Source: Abditibacteriota bacterium
GTDB lineage: Bacteria; Armatimonadota; UBA5829
Direction: 5' to 3'
NCBI GenBank assembly: GCA_017445025.1
Contig: JAFSVJ010000065.1
Span: 1 to 41,820, forward strand
Length of the DNA: 41,820 nt
Within the stretch, counting starts at the first letter, position 1, and each line of letters starts with the position of its first letter. The translations under genes were made by a program, and so were the position numbers. Positions 14,960-21,743 of the stretch are shown here, in pieces. The notes under the pieces are model-generated. The model was given only the letters and a program-made list of their open reading frames with translations, ran no database searches and had not been told where the DNA came from.

Positions 14960-16003
14960 CTAACTAAAATTTTCCTTTATAATCTCAGCCGGAACATAAA
15001 TCTTTTTATATTCTTTTGAATTGGCTTTAATTAATTCTACCGTAATTTCGGCAATTTTAGAGATATTTTGTCTTCCCCAAGCCAATGTCATATTATTTTC
15101 CAAAATTATATCAGGTCTTTCATAGCAACCTATCATAACTTTCTTCTTTTCATTCAATTCTTCTTTACAAACTTCGTAAACATCTTTAAACATAAAAGAA
15201 TTTATACACAAAAACCCTACTCTTTCATATTTACATAAATCATTTTTAACATATTCTCTTATTTTGGGCAGATCATCATAATATGATCTTTCACTTGATA
15301 AAACTTCATATTTTTGATTCTTTTTTTTCAATATCTCAGCAAAACCTTTTTGTCTTTCAAAGCTCACATTGGTTTTACCCCAACCCTCTATATCAATAAC
15401 ATAAACCTTATCAAGTTTTTCTTTGCAGACTTCCATAGCCAAAGCCTTTGAAGAGGATATATTATCGGTTCCCACATAATTAGCATTAATTCCTTCAATG
15501 CATCTATCCACAAAAACCACATTGGGATTAATTTCTATGACTTTTTTATAATAAGGAATATTACTTTCATAGCCGGAATAATAAAAAATAATGCCGTAAG
15601 AGTTCTTTTGGAGCAGTCTCTCTAAAATTTGCCTTTCCAAATCTTCATTTCTTTTATAAAAAGAAATAGTCATCTCCATTTCATATTTTTCAAGAGCTGC
15701 TTCCAATTCTTCAACTAAAGGGAAATACCAACCGCTTCTGTCCATTCTACGCTTAACATCAGTTCCCTGCATAACATTATAAACTTCCAAAAACTCTTTT
15801 TTCTTGGGAGCCACAAAAGAACCTTTTCCGTGATGAGAATAGATTAATCCTTCACGCAACAGTTCCTCAAGAGCCTTACGAACTGTAATGTCACTAACCC
15901 CATACTGCTTTATTATCTCGTTTCGAGAAGGAAGCTTGTAATGAGCCTCGTGGTCATCTATAAGTTTTTTTAATACAGATTTGATTTCAATATACTTGAA
16001 CAT
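14960..16003 (-). CDS. GntR-HTH transcription regulator with LacI/periplasmic-binding sensor domain
   Basis: 347 aa. Residues ~1-70 form a GntR winged helix: KLPSRNEIIKQYGVSDITVR, then KALEELLREGLIYSHHGKGSFV. From ~80 onward the sequence looks like a LacI/GalR-type sugar-sensing domain (MDRSGWYFPLVEELEAALEK, SYGIIFYYSG, VVFVDRCIEGINANYVGTDN). This is the AraR-like architecture of repressors that respond to sugars or sugar phosphates. The Shine-Dalgarno is weak (AGAAGT). A truncated copy of its first ~52 codons lies upstream at 16255-16416, with repeat element copy 2 between them. The prepilin gene directly downstream has a palindromic operator-like site, so that gene is the likely target, but the inducer is unknown. 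Confidence 0.9.
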   Translation of the reverse strand: MFKYIEIKSVLKKLIDDHEAHYKLPSRNEIIKQYGVSDITVRKALEELLREGLIYSHHGKGSFVAPKKKEFLEVYNVMQGTDVKRRMDRSGWYFPLVEELEAALEKYEMEMTISFYKRNEDLERQILERLLQKNSYGIIFYYSGYESNIPYYKKVIEINPNVVFVDRCIEGINANYVGTDNISSSKALAMEVCKEKLDKVYVIDIEGWGKTNVSFERQKGFAEILKKKNQKYEVLSSERSYYDDLPKIREYVKNDLCKYERVGFLCINSFMFKDVYEVCKEELNEKKKVMIGCYERPDIILENNMTLAWGRQNISKIAEITVELIKANSKEYKKIYVPAEIIKENFS

Positions 16004-16035
16004 AGTTTTTTTACTTCTTTTTACTTATTTTTATA

Positions 16036-16253
16036 TTTTTTTAAAATAAAATCCCAAATCCCCTCAAAATCCCTAATTTTTTATTTAACGAAATATCTAT
16101 TTTCGTGTCTCCTTGACATTCGTTCGTATTAGAACAAAATCCATAATGGCTTATGCCTTATATCTTTTGCCCTACTACACACTCAATACAGTCGACGACT
16201 ACAAAACGATATTTCTTATAAAAAATTGTGCTTTTGGGTGATTTGTAATTTTT
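16036..16253 (-). repeat. ~200-bp structured intergenic element, copy 2
   Basis: Same element as 11334-11536 in the opposite orientation. Shared blocks on the minus strand: ACAAATCACCCAAAAGCACA, the AATTTTTTATAAG that follows, GTAGTCGTCGACTGTA, GTCAAGGAGACACGAAA and CGTTAAATAAAAAATTAGG with GATTTTGAGGGG. The central hairpin here is ATAAGGC-ataa-GCCATTAT with outer CAAAA/TTTTG, a different sequence from copy 1 but the same fold. It separates the truncated GntR copy (left, in element orientation) from the intact GntR gene (right). Confidence 0.8.
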
Positions 16254-16254
16254 T

Positions 16255-16416
16255 TTAGTACCCCTCACGCAACAGTTCCTCAAGAGCCTTTCGAACTGTA
16301 ATGTCACTAACATTATACATTTTTATTATCTCATTACGAGACGGTAGTTTATAATGTGGTTCATTATTATCTATTATTTTTTTTAATATTGATTTAATTT
16401 CAATATATTTGAACAT
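16255..16416 (-). pseudogene. truncated duplicate of the GntR regulator (N-terminal HTH only)
   Basis: 53 codons from ATG 16416 to TAA 16255. Its HTH (PHYKLPSRNEIIKMYNVSD, then ITVRKALEELLREG) matches the first ~52 residues of the intact regulator, and the upstream bases (AAAAGAAGTAAAAAAA) match too. Identity stops at LLREG, where element copy 2 begins; the frame then ends GYTAA-type within two codons. Many differences from the intact gene are synonymous or conservative, so it seems to come from a once-functional paralogue. A 53-aa HTH-only product might still bind DNA. It lies 31 bases downstream of the Gfo/Idh gene and would be co-transcribed with it. Confidence 0.8.
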
Positions 16417-16447
16417 TTTTTTTACTTCTTTTATATTATATATTTTT

Positions 16448-17542
16448 TTATTTTTTATCCTTAAGTCCTTCCAAAACCTTTGCATAAGCTTCAGGATCTA
16501 AGGGTAGATCTATTTTTTTATTCATTATGGTTGAATATATCATTGCATTGGCAAGTTCCACAGAATTTATTCCCTCTTCTGCGGGAGCTATTAAGGTTTT
16601 GCCCTCTCTTATGGCATCTATAACATTTTGAGTAATAATGGCATGCTGGAAAAGGTGAGGAACAAATTCTTCTTTATATTCATATACACCTTCGATTTCC
16701 GGATCAGCCCAAGGCTCAATGGTGGTTCTGTTAAATTCTGCAGTTCCTACTTTATTCTTAATAACCTTAATTATTCCGTCCTGAAATATCAAAAGCCCAT
16801 TATCACCGGCAATTTCCAAATGAAATATTCCCGGAGCCTCTCCTGTGGTAGTAATAATATTTCCCACAGCTCCGTTAGGATAAAAGAGAGTTGCGTTTAC
16901 ATCATCTTCCACTTCAATAGGATGATATTTTCCAAATTCGCAAAAAGCACGAATGGCACAAGGCATACCACAAAGCCATTGAACCAAATCCAAATGGTGA
17001 GGCATTTGATTTAACAAAATACCACCACCTTCCCCTGACCAAGTGGCTCTCCAAGAGCCGGATCTGTAGTAAGCGTTGGTTCTATACCAATTGGTGGCAA
17101 TTAAGGTCACTCTTTGCAATTCACCTAAAGTAGGTATTAACTCTTTTAATTTTATGTGTTGAGGAATGGTTCTTTGATTGAACATGGCTGAAAATACCAC
17201 GTTCTTATCATCGTGAGCCTTTATAAGCTTTAAGCAATCGGCTTTATGAACGGAAATAGGCTTTTCAACTATTGTATGAATTTTCTTTGAAAGAGCATAA
17301 GCACCGATATATGTATGAGAATAATGAGGAGTTGCCACTATAACAGCGTCGATATCCCCTGAATCTATAAGTTCTTTGTAATCTGTGTAAAACTTGTAAT
17401 TGGGGTGTTCTTTATGCTTTTCTTCCAATAAATCACAAATGGCAACAAGCTTTCCACCCGTCACTCTTCCCTCTTCAAAGTTTTCAATATGGCCGGTCCC
17501 CATATTACCGATACCAATTATACCAAAACGAACTTCTTGCAT
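16448..17542 (-). CDS. Gfo/Idh/MocA family NAD(P)-dependent oxidoreductase
   Basis: 364 aa, normal for the family. An N-terminal Rossmann fold has FGIIGIGNMGTGHIENF (residues 6-22), then the DAVIVATPHYSHTYI loop and the EKPIS motif (~94-98), whose Lys is catalytic. The C-terminal alpha/beta half carries GGGILLNQMPHHLDLVQWL, with a His in the usual catalytic position. Such enzymes oxidise or reduce sugars, inositols or sugar derivatives; the exact substrate cannot be read from sequence. AAAGGA lies 8 bases before the ATG. It begins a minus-strand run: dehydrogenase, truncated GntR, element, intact GntR. This suggests a sugar-responsive unit. Confidence 0.92.
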   Translation of the reverse strand: MQEVRFGIIGIGNMGTGHIENFEEGRVTGGKLVAICDLLEEKHKEHPNYKFYTDYKELIDSGDIDAVIVATPHYSHTYIGAYALSKKIHTIVEKPISVHKADCLKLIKAHDDKNVVFSAMFNQRTIPQHIKLKELIPTLGELQRVTLIATNWYRTNAYYRSGSWRATWSGEGGGILLNQMPHHLDLVQWLCGMPCAIRAFCEFGKYHPIEVEDDVNATLFYPNGAVGNIITTTGEAPGIFHLEIAGDNGLLIFQDGIIKVIKNKVGTAEFNRTTIEPWADPEIEGVYEYKEEFVPHLFQHAIITQNVIDAIREGKTLIAPAEEGINSVELANAMIYSTIMNKKIDLPLDPEAYAKVLEGLKDKK

Positions 17543-17581
17543 ACTTATTTCCTTTATTTTTATTAATATAATTCCAATATA

Positions 17582-17611
17582 ATTATATCATAAAATAATA
17601 AATAAATGCAA
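17582..17611 (-). promoter_or_regulatory. promoter of the Gfo/Idh gene at 16448-17542
   Basis: TTGCAT (17606-17611), 18 bases, TATAAT (17582-17587) on the minus strand. It starts right after the T run of the cassette terminator, so the two units are insulated. Confidence 0.6.
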
Positions 17612-17637
17612 AAAAAAGACCACACTAATGTGTGGTC
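17610..17637 (-). terminator. intrinsic terminator of the three-gene cassette
   Basis: GACCACAC-ATTA-GTGTGGTC perfect 8-bp stem followed on the minus strand by eight T. It lies ~40 bases after the stop of the 105-aa gene. Confidence 0.88.
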
Positions 17638-17678
17638 GTAGCAGATGTGCTATGTTATTCTATGTGATTATATTTTTT

Positions 17679-17996
17679 TTAATTTAATTCAGGTTTATTA
17701 TATACAACATTATTATCTTTTGTAATAATATCAAATTGTGTTAAATCTTCAATTGTTAATTTATTGCTTTTTAGTTTATCTAATAATATATAAAATTCAT
17801 CACGAGGAATTGCAATATAATCAAACAATAATGTATATATTTCTCCTGCAATATGTTCTACATGACTTTCAAAAGCAGCATTTTTAACAAGTGCGTTGTT
17901 ATTATCTATTACATAATCTCTTAATTTTAATAATATAATAGTAATGTCTTTAACTAATTCATGTGTATAAATAAAAGTATTTTTATTTGCGTCCAT
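17679..17996 (-). CDS. hypothetical protein, cassette gene 3 (105 aa)
   Basis: I do not recognise the family. The protein is predicted mostly helical and acidic, with no signal peptide, membrane segment, cysteine pair or nucleotide-binding motif. It contains ETYTLLFDY-like aromatic patches near residues 50-62 and ends DNNVVYNKPELN. The start is well supported by AAGGAG upstream and overlaps the end of the 152-aa gene by 14 bases, so the two are probably translationally coupled. It closes a three-gene transcription unit and is followed by a strong terminator. Codon use is AT-rich like the rest of the cassette. A role in a small complex with the other two products is only a guess from the overlap. 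Confidence 0.7.
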   Translation of the reverse strand: MDANKNTFIYTHELVKDITIILLKLRDYVIDNNNALVKNAAFESHVEHIAGEIYTLLFDYIAIPRDEFYILLDKLKSNKLTIEDLTQFDIITKDNNVVYNKPELN

Positions 17997-18441
17997 TTTC
18001 TTGCTCCTTGTCGTGATATTCTTTTCTCATGGCAATAATCTTTTCATTGCAAATATTTATATACTTGTTATATAAATCTTTGTTATTGTATTTAGTGACT
18101 GTATATAATATATTCAAAGCCCTAATAAGTTTATCTACCATAGAATTAACATATGCAATATCTTCTAATCCATCTATTTCTAATGCTAATAAAACTCTAT
18201 TGTGAATATTTGCATAATAATCTATCATGCTTTCGGTGTAATGAATATCTCGTTCTTCTTGAGACATGCCCGGAATCATTAAATCAAATAATGGCAGTGG
18301 GCGATGCTGCCGCCCATATATTTTTTTACACAATTCGTGATAATCATCATATGCTTCATCGTCATCACTTGGAGCCATGGCAGTAGTTATATGGTCTATA
18401 TAAGCATAATATCTTCTTATATCAATATAATACAAACTCAT
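17983..18441 (-). CDS. hypothetical protein, cassette gene 2 (152 aa)
   Basis: Unrecognised. It begins MSLYYIDIRRYYAYIDHITT, has an acidic patch (APSDDDEAYDDYHE, ~23-36), a basic GRQHRPLPLF stretch, and a long helical second half (VNSMVDKLIRALNILYTVTK) ending in charged residues. There are no signal peptide or membrane helices. The ATG shares a base with the TAA of the 76-aa gene (TAATG) and has a very strong Shine-Dalgarno, AAAGGAGAAGG. The 3' end overlaps gene 3. The charged and helical nature could suit a protein-binding role, but this is inference. Confidence 0.72.
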   Translation of the reverse strand: MSLYYIDIRRYYAYIDHITTAMAPSDDDEAYDDYHELCKKIYGRQHRPLPLFDLMIPGMSQEERDIHYTESMIDYYANIHNRVLLALEIDGLEDIAYVNSMVDKLIRALNILYTVTKYNNKDLYNKYINICNEKIIAMRKEYHDKEQENGRK

Positions 18442-18671
18442 TATTCCTTCTCCTTTCCGTTGTTAACAACAATATCAATTAATTTATTTAAGCGTTCTAA
18501 CATATAATCGTCAATGAAATAACCATTATCATAATATCTGTCATCTTTCCAATTTTGACAGACTAAACAGTTTTTGTTTTTGCACTCGTCTTTATTCCAA
18601 CATAAACCACTTTTCAATGATATTAAACATTTTTTCATTTCATTATAATCTTTTGCATAAAACTTAATCAT
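18441..18671 (-). CDS. hypothetical Cys-rich small protein, cassette gene 1 (76 aa)
   Basis: Unrecognised. Residues ~24-38 hold a cysteine cluster, C-WNKDE-C-KNKN-C-LV-C, that could bind a zinc ion; the order C-x5-C-x4-C-x2-C is not one I can match to a named finger. The rest is charged, with an acidic and aromatic middle (DDRYYDNGYFIDDYM) and a helical C-terminus. It is the first gene of the cassette, with AGGAG before the ATG and a perfect promoter (18689-18717). Its stop overlaps the next start. A small DNA- or RNA-binding regulator of the cassette is possible but unproven. Confidence 0.72.
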   Translation of the reverse strand: MIKFYAKDYNEMKKCLISLKSGLCWNKDECKNKNCLVCQNWKDDRYYDNGYFIDDYMLERLNKLIDIVVNNGKEKE

Positions 18672-18688
18672 TTATATCTCCTAATTTA

Positions 18689-18717
18689 ATTATAACATAA
18701 TAAAAATTTTTTGTCAA
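18689..18717 (-). promoter_or_regulatory. perfect sigma70 promoter of the three-gene cassette
   Basis: TTGACA (18712-18717), 17 bases, TATAAT (18689-18694) on the minus strand. The leader to the ATG is short (~12 bases from a start point 6 bases past -10). Confidence 0.9.
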
Positions 18718-18719
18718 CT

Positions 18720-18738
18720 TTGCACACTGGTTGCACAC
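18720..18738 (-). promoter_or_regulatory. direct repeats next to the cassette -35 box
   Basis: Plus strand TTGCACAC at 18720-18727 and again at 18731-18738, exactly 11 bases apart (one helical turn), and ending two bases upstream of the -35. This is the layout of a site for a tandem-binding activator or repressor. Confidence 0.55.
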
Positions 18739-19173
18739 AAATAGATAAATTTAAGCACGAAATTTGTATTTATTTATATGTTAATATTATAAATAAAAGC
18801 GGAAATAACAATTTAAATTAATGGTCTTGCTGAGGTCAATAAGTTTTTTTTAGAATTTGCGTAGCAAATTCGTGTTTTTTTAAGAATTTCCCTAAAAATC
18901 CCTAAATTTTTCCGACGAAAAACGAGCACAATCCCTCGCTTTTAAATTTTGGTGACGCATAATTGTCTTAGCTCCCATTTTCTTCATAAATGGAACTTTA
19001 ATAAATTAAAGCCCCATTTCTTTTGAAAATGGGGCTAATCCACCGGCAATTCTCCGAATTGCCTATTATTTGCTTTACAATTTTTTCTTATGCTGTTCAG
19101 TCGGAAATTCCTTTAAAAAATTGATCTTTTCGGTGCTTTGAAATTTTATGCTCTGTGCTTTATGAGTAAATTC
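18739..19173. repeat. 435-bp hairpin-rich spacer, no gene seen
   Basis: Holds four perfect or near-perfect hairpins: GAATTTGC-gta-GCAAATTC (18853-18871), CCATTTtcttcatAAATGG (18975-18993), AGCCCCATTT..AAATGGGGCT (19010-19036) and GGCAATTC-tcc-GAATTGCC (19045-19063). On the minus strand the AGCCCC hairpin is followed by TTTAATTTATT and may terminate the solute-binding protein gene. The first hairpin shares its arm with the AAATTTGC hairpins at gene ends elsewhere. GGGATTTTTAGGGA near 18889-18905 (minus strand) recalls the right end of the ~200-bp element, but I cannot align the rest. No promoter or open frame stands out. Confidence 0.55.
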
Positions 19174-20511
19174 TTAGTTAATAAAGTTAGGATTCTTAAG
19201 GTTCCTCTGAATAATTTTATCAACACGCTCGCGGATGTGGTCGGCGGCTGTATCCATAGATTGCAGATCTTGCCATACATAATCATATTCCATACCACAA
19301 ATTGAGTGAAGGTCCGTTTCATTAATATATGGAGACATTTCACGAACACCGGAACCGTCAAAATCCTTCAACAACTCCTTATTATTGTCTTCTTGAGGGT
19401 ATTTGGGATTAAACTCAGCTTTTTTGTCTATTTCCGGATTTGATATGGCACTCCAACCGTCAGCATAATCATTGACCAACATTTGATTTTCATCACTTAA
19501 GATATAAGCCAAAAACTCTGCTGCCTCTTTCTTATGCTTTGATTTTTTTGGTATACAAAAACATTTTGAATTTAGAAGATTATTTATACAAGGAGATTTT
19601 GGACAACGAACAGTCCCTATACGCACTCCCTTAGGATAATATTCTCTTAATTGCAAAAGAACATGACGACCGGAAAGCAACATTGCTACCTTACCGGCTG
19701 CTATAAGTTGACCGGCACCGCTTAAACCATTGGATGGTCCCATAACCGACAGGTCAGAAGATGTGGGCAATATCCTATCCTTTCTATGGAGATTTTCCCA
19801 TTGTCTTAAGCCCATTTTTGCGTTTTCTTTGTCAATAATGCACTTCTTTCCATCAGGAGAGAAAATTCTTCCTCCATACATACGAATATAAAACTCGGAA
19901 TCCACACCTGTGTCAAGACCTTTTGTGTTTACAACCTTTCTTCCGTTGACGGTTTTGTAAGTTGTTAAAGTCTTTGCCTTTTGATACATCTCATCCCAAG
20001 TCATATCATTGGTGGGATACTCTACTCCATATTTATCAAAAACATCTTTATTGAAATACAAAAGATAAGGACCGGCACTGTCGGGAATACCAAAAACTCT
20101 GGGATCGTCCTCTGCAATACGCATAAAGGGCCATAATTCAGGACGAACCTCTTTGACATTTATATTATACTCTTCTATGTAAGGAGTTAGGTCTTCCAAT
20201 TGATTTAACCTTTGAAGCCTTCGGAAAGTGTCTATAGTATAAGTCGTCACAATATCGGGAGCAACATTTCCGGCAAGTTGGGTTAAGATAGATTGCATAT
20301 CCGGATTAGGATCAATGACGATATGAATATTTGGATGAGTTTTCTCATAATTTTCAATAGTCAAATCTCGCAGGTCACTGGGATCCACACTCCACCTTAT
20401 TTGAACAACATCCTTAGGAATAACATTTTTTGTAGCAAACAAGTATACACCTAAAAGAACTACCACTATAGCCGCAATATAATAAAGATAAACCTTTTTA
20501 TCTGAACCCAT
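19174..20511 (-). CDS. ABC transporter extracellular solute-binding protein (family 1, sugar type)
   Basis: 445 aa. The N-terminus has a short charged stretch and one hydrophobic segment (VYLYYIAAIVVVLLGVYLFA, residues 7-26) without a lipobox Cys, so it is membrane-anchored or exported by an uncleaved signal. The mature part looks like a MalE/UgpB-type binding protein: ENYEKTHPNIHIVIDPNP, QLAGNVAPDIVTTYT, LEDLTPYIEEY, GPYLLYFNKDVFDKYGVEYP and TWDEMYQKAKTL. Family 1 proteins bind oligosaccharides or glycerol-phosphate diesters. No permease or ATPase gene is adjacent, so it is an orphan in this window. Strong promoter at 20543-20572 and AGGAGA before the ATG. Confidence 0.9.
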   Translation of the reverse strand: MGSDKKVYLYYIAAIVVVLLGVYLFATKNVIPKDVVQIRWSVDPSDLRDLTIENYEKTHPNIHIVIDPNPDMQSILTQLAGNVAPDIVTTYTIDTFRRLQRLNQLEDLTPYIEEYNINVKEVRPELWPFMRIAEDDPRVFGIPDSAGPYLLYFNKDVFDKYGVEYPTNDMTWDEMYQKAKTLTTYKTVNGRKVVNTKGLDTGVDSEFYIRMYGGRIFSPDGKKCIIDKENAKMGLRQWENLHRKDRILPTSSDLSVMGPSNGLSGAGQLIAAGKVAMLLSGRHVLLQLREYYPKGVRIGTVRCPKSPCINNLLNSKCFCIPKKSKHKKEAAEFLAYILSDENQMLVNDYADGWSAISNPEIDKKAEFNPKYPQEDNNKELLKDFDGSGVREMSPYINETDLHSICGMEYDYVWQDLQSMDTAADHIRERVDKIIQRNLKNPNFIN

Positions 20512-20542
20512 TCATTATCTCCTGTTAATCACACCTATTAAT

Positions 20543-20572
20543 ATTATACCACTTTTTAGGGAATGATGTCAA
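20543..20572 (-). promoter_or_regulatory. promoter of the solute-binding protein gene
   Basis: TTGACA (20567-20572), 18 bases, TATAAT (20543-20548). The segment AAAAGTGGTATAATATTA is identical to the prepilin promoter core at 14734-14762. Confidence 0.88.
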
Positions 20573-20603
20573 TTTAAAAAAAAAGTAAATGAATTCTAGG
20601 TAT

Positions 20604-20624
20604 AAAAAAGGAGCCAATAGCTCC
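20604..20624 (-). terminator. intrinsic terminator of the sirtuin gene
   Basis: GGAGC-tattg-GCTCC followed on the minus strand by TTTTTTATA. It lies ~230 bases downstream of the sirtuin stop; the hairpin element copy B fills the space between. Confidence 0.75.
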
Positions 20625-20639
20625 TATATCTTTGTTTTT

Positions 20640-20850
20640 CAAATCAAATTTGCAAGTATGCAAATTTGAAAAGCAGAAAGCAGACGGCCCCCCCATGGGA
20701 AAATCAAAGATTTTCCTCGTAGCCCCCCTAAAGCCCATTCCCTAAAAGTTTCGCAATTCGCAGGGCTTTTTGGGAACCCTTGGGCAGGGGGTTCATTGAG
20801 TTAAATTTGCAAGCAAATTTAATTACTGATTTCTGCTTTCAAATGAAAAA
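20640..20850. repeat. palindromic 3' region of the sirtuin gene, including element copy B
   Basis: Outer hairpins CAAATTTGC..GCAAATTTG (20645-20668) and TTAAATTTGCaaGCAAATTTAA region (20801-20822) flank copy B of the modular element (20687-20793): C-rich run, GAAAATC-aaa-GATTTTC (20699-20715), then a large hairpin CCCCC...GGGGG enclosing AAGCCC..GGGCTT. GCAGAAAGCAG on the left and its inverse CTGATTTCTGCTTTC on the right frame the unit. No gene. Confidence 0.65.
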
Positions 20851-20852
20851 TA

Positions 20853-21575
20853 TTATAACCGGGACAGTATCTCTCCGGCATTACCTTGCAGAATATAGTT
20901 TATTCTTCTGTTGGCAACGGAAACATCTCTGTTAATTAAAATAAGTTTATCGCCCTTATAATAATTTATCAAACCTGCAGCGGGATAAACTCTCAGGCTT
21001 GTTCCCGCAACTATCATTACATCGGCATTTTGAATAGCTTCCACTGATTTGGTGACAGTATAGTCGTCCAAACCTTCCTCATACAAAACTATCCCGGGAT
21101 GAATTATTCCGCTACACTTTGGACATAAACAAATACCATCTCCGGCTCTCAAATACTCAAAGTCAACAATATGACCACATTTAATACAATAATTTTTCTC
21201 ATTTCCTCCATGAAGTTCATAAACTACTTTTGAGCCGGCTCTTTGGTGAAGGTTATCTATATTTTGAGTGACCACTGCTTTGAGTTTTCCTTCCCTTTCC
21301 CACTGTGCCAACTTCAAATGACCTTTATTAGGCTCTGCCGCCAACATAGGAGCTATTATTTTTTCTCTGTAAAATCTGTAAAAAACCTCAGGATTAGCCA
21401 TAAAGAAAGAATGAGAAATAATCTCTTCAGGAGGATATTCATATTTTTGGTTGTATAATCCATCAGCAGATCTAAAATCCGGAATGCCGGACTCGGTAGA
21501 CATTCCGGCACCACCAAAAAATACTATATTATTTGAATCTTTTATAATTTGTTTAACTTGCTCTAAAGTTTCCAT
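20853..21575 (-). CDS. cobB: NAD-dependent protein deacylase, SIR2 family
   Basis: 240 aa, typical of bacterial sirtuins, which remove acyl groups from lysines using NAD+. Motifs: GAGMSTESGIPDFRS (residues 22-36, NAD binding), TQNIDNLH (103-110), catalytic H122 in ELHGG, zinc ligands C130/C133 and C151/C154, then GTSLRVYPAAGLI and LINRD. The Shine-Dalgarno is AAGGTGA. Its own promoter is at 21610-21638 and its terminator at 20604-20624. It is not linked to any known partner gene; the R-M gene on the other side is divergent. Confidence 0.95.
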   Translation of the reverse strand: METLEQVKQIIKDSNNIVFFGGAGMSTESGIPDFRSADGLYNQKYEYPPEEIISHSFFMANPEVFYRFYREKIIAPMLAAEPNKGHLKLAQWEREGKLKAVVTQNIDNLHQRAGSKVVYELHGGNEKNYCIKCGHIVDFEYLRAGDGICLCPKCSGIIHPGIVLYEEGLDDYTVTKSVEAIQNADVMIVAGTSLRVYPAAGLINYYKGDKLILINRDVSVANRRINYILQGNAGEILSRL

Positions 21576-21609
21576 AATTTCACCTTACTATTGATGTATA
21601 TCTAATTAA

Positions 21610-21638
21610 ATTATATCACATTTTAGGGTATTATTCAA
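21610..21638 (-). promoter_or_regulatory. promoter of the sirtuin gene
   Basis: TTGAAT (21633-21638), 17 bases, TATAAT (21610-21615) on the minus strand. Confidence 0.7.
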
Positions 21639-21674
21639 ATTTGAAGAGAAATGGCGATTTTTAATAATATTCAT

Positions 21675-21703
21675 TTGTATTTAATTCAAAAATATGGTAT
21701 AAT
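21675..21703 (+). promoter_or_regulatory. promoter of the restriction-modification gene
   Basis: TTGTAT (21675-21680), 17 bases ending TATGG, TATAAT (21698-21703). The -35 is weak but the extended -10 is good. It diverges from the sirtuin promoter about 40 bases away. Confidence 0.6.
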
Positions 21704-21743
21704 AAATTATAGATTGCAATAATATTATTTAATGGAGTTTACA

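Noticed and set aside
16417-16485. Longer start (16485) for the truncated GntR copy
   Set aside because: It would begin inside the Gfo/Idh gene; the match to the intact regulator starts at ATG 16416, which also has matching upstream sequence.
18720-18738. TTGCACAC pair as a recombination or CRISPR repeat
   Set aside because: Only two 8-base units at helical spacing next to a -35 box; a protein-binding site is the simpler reading.
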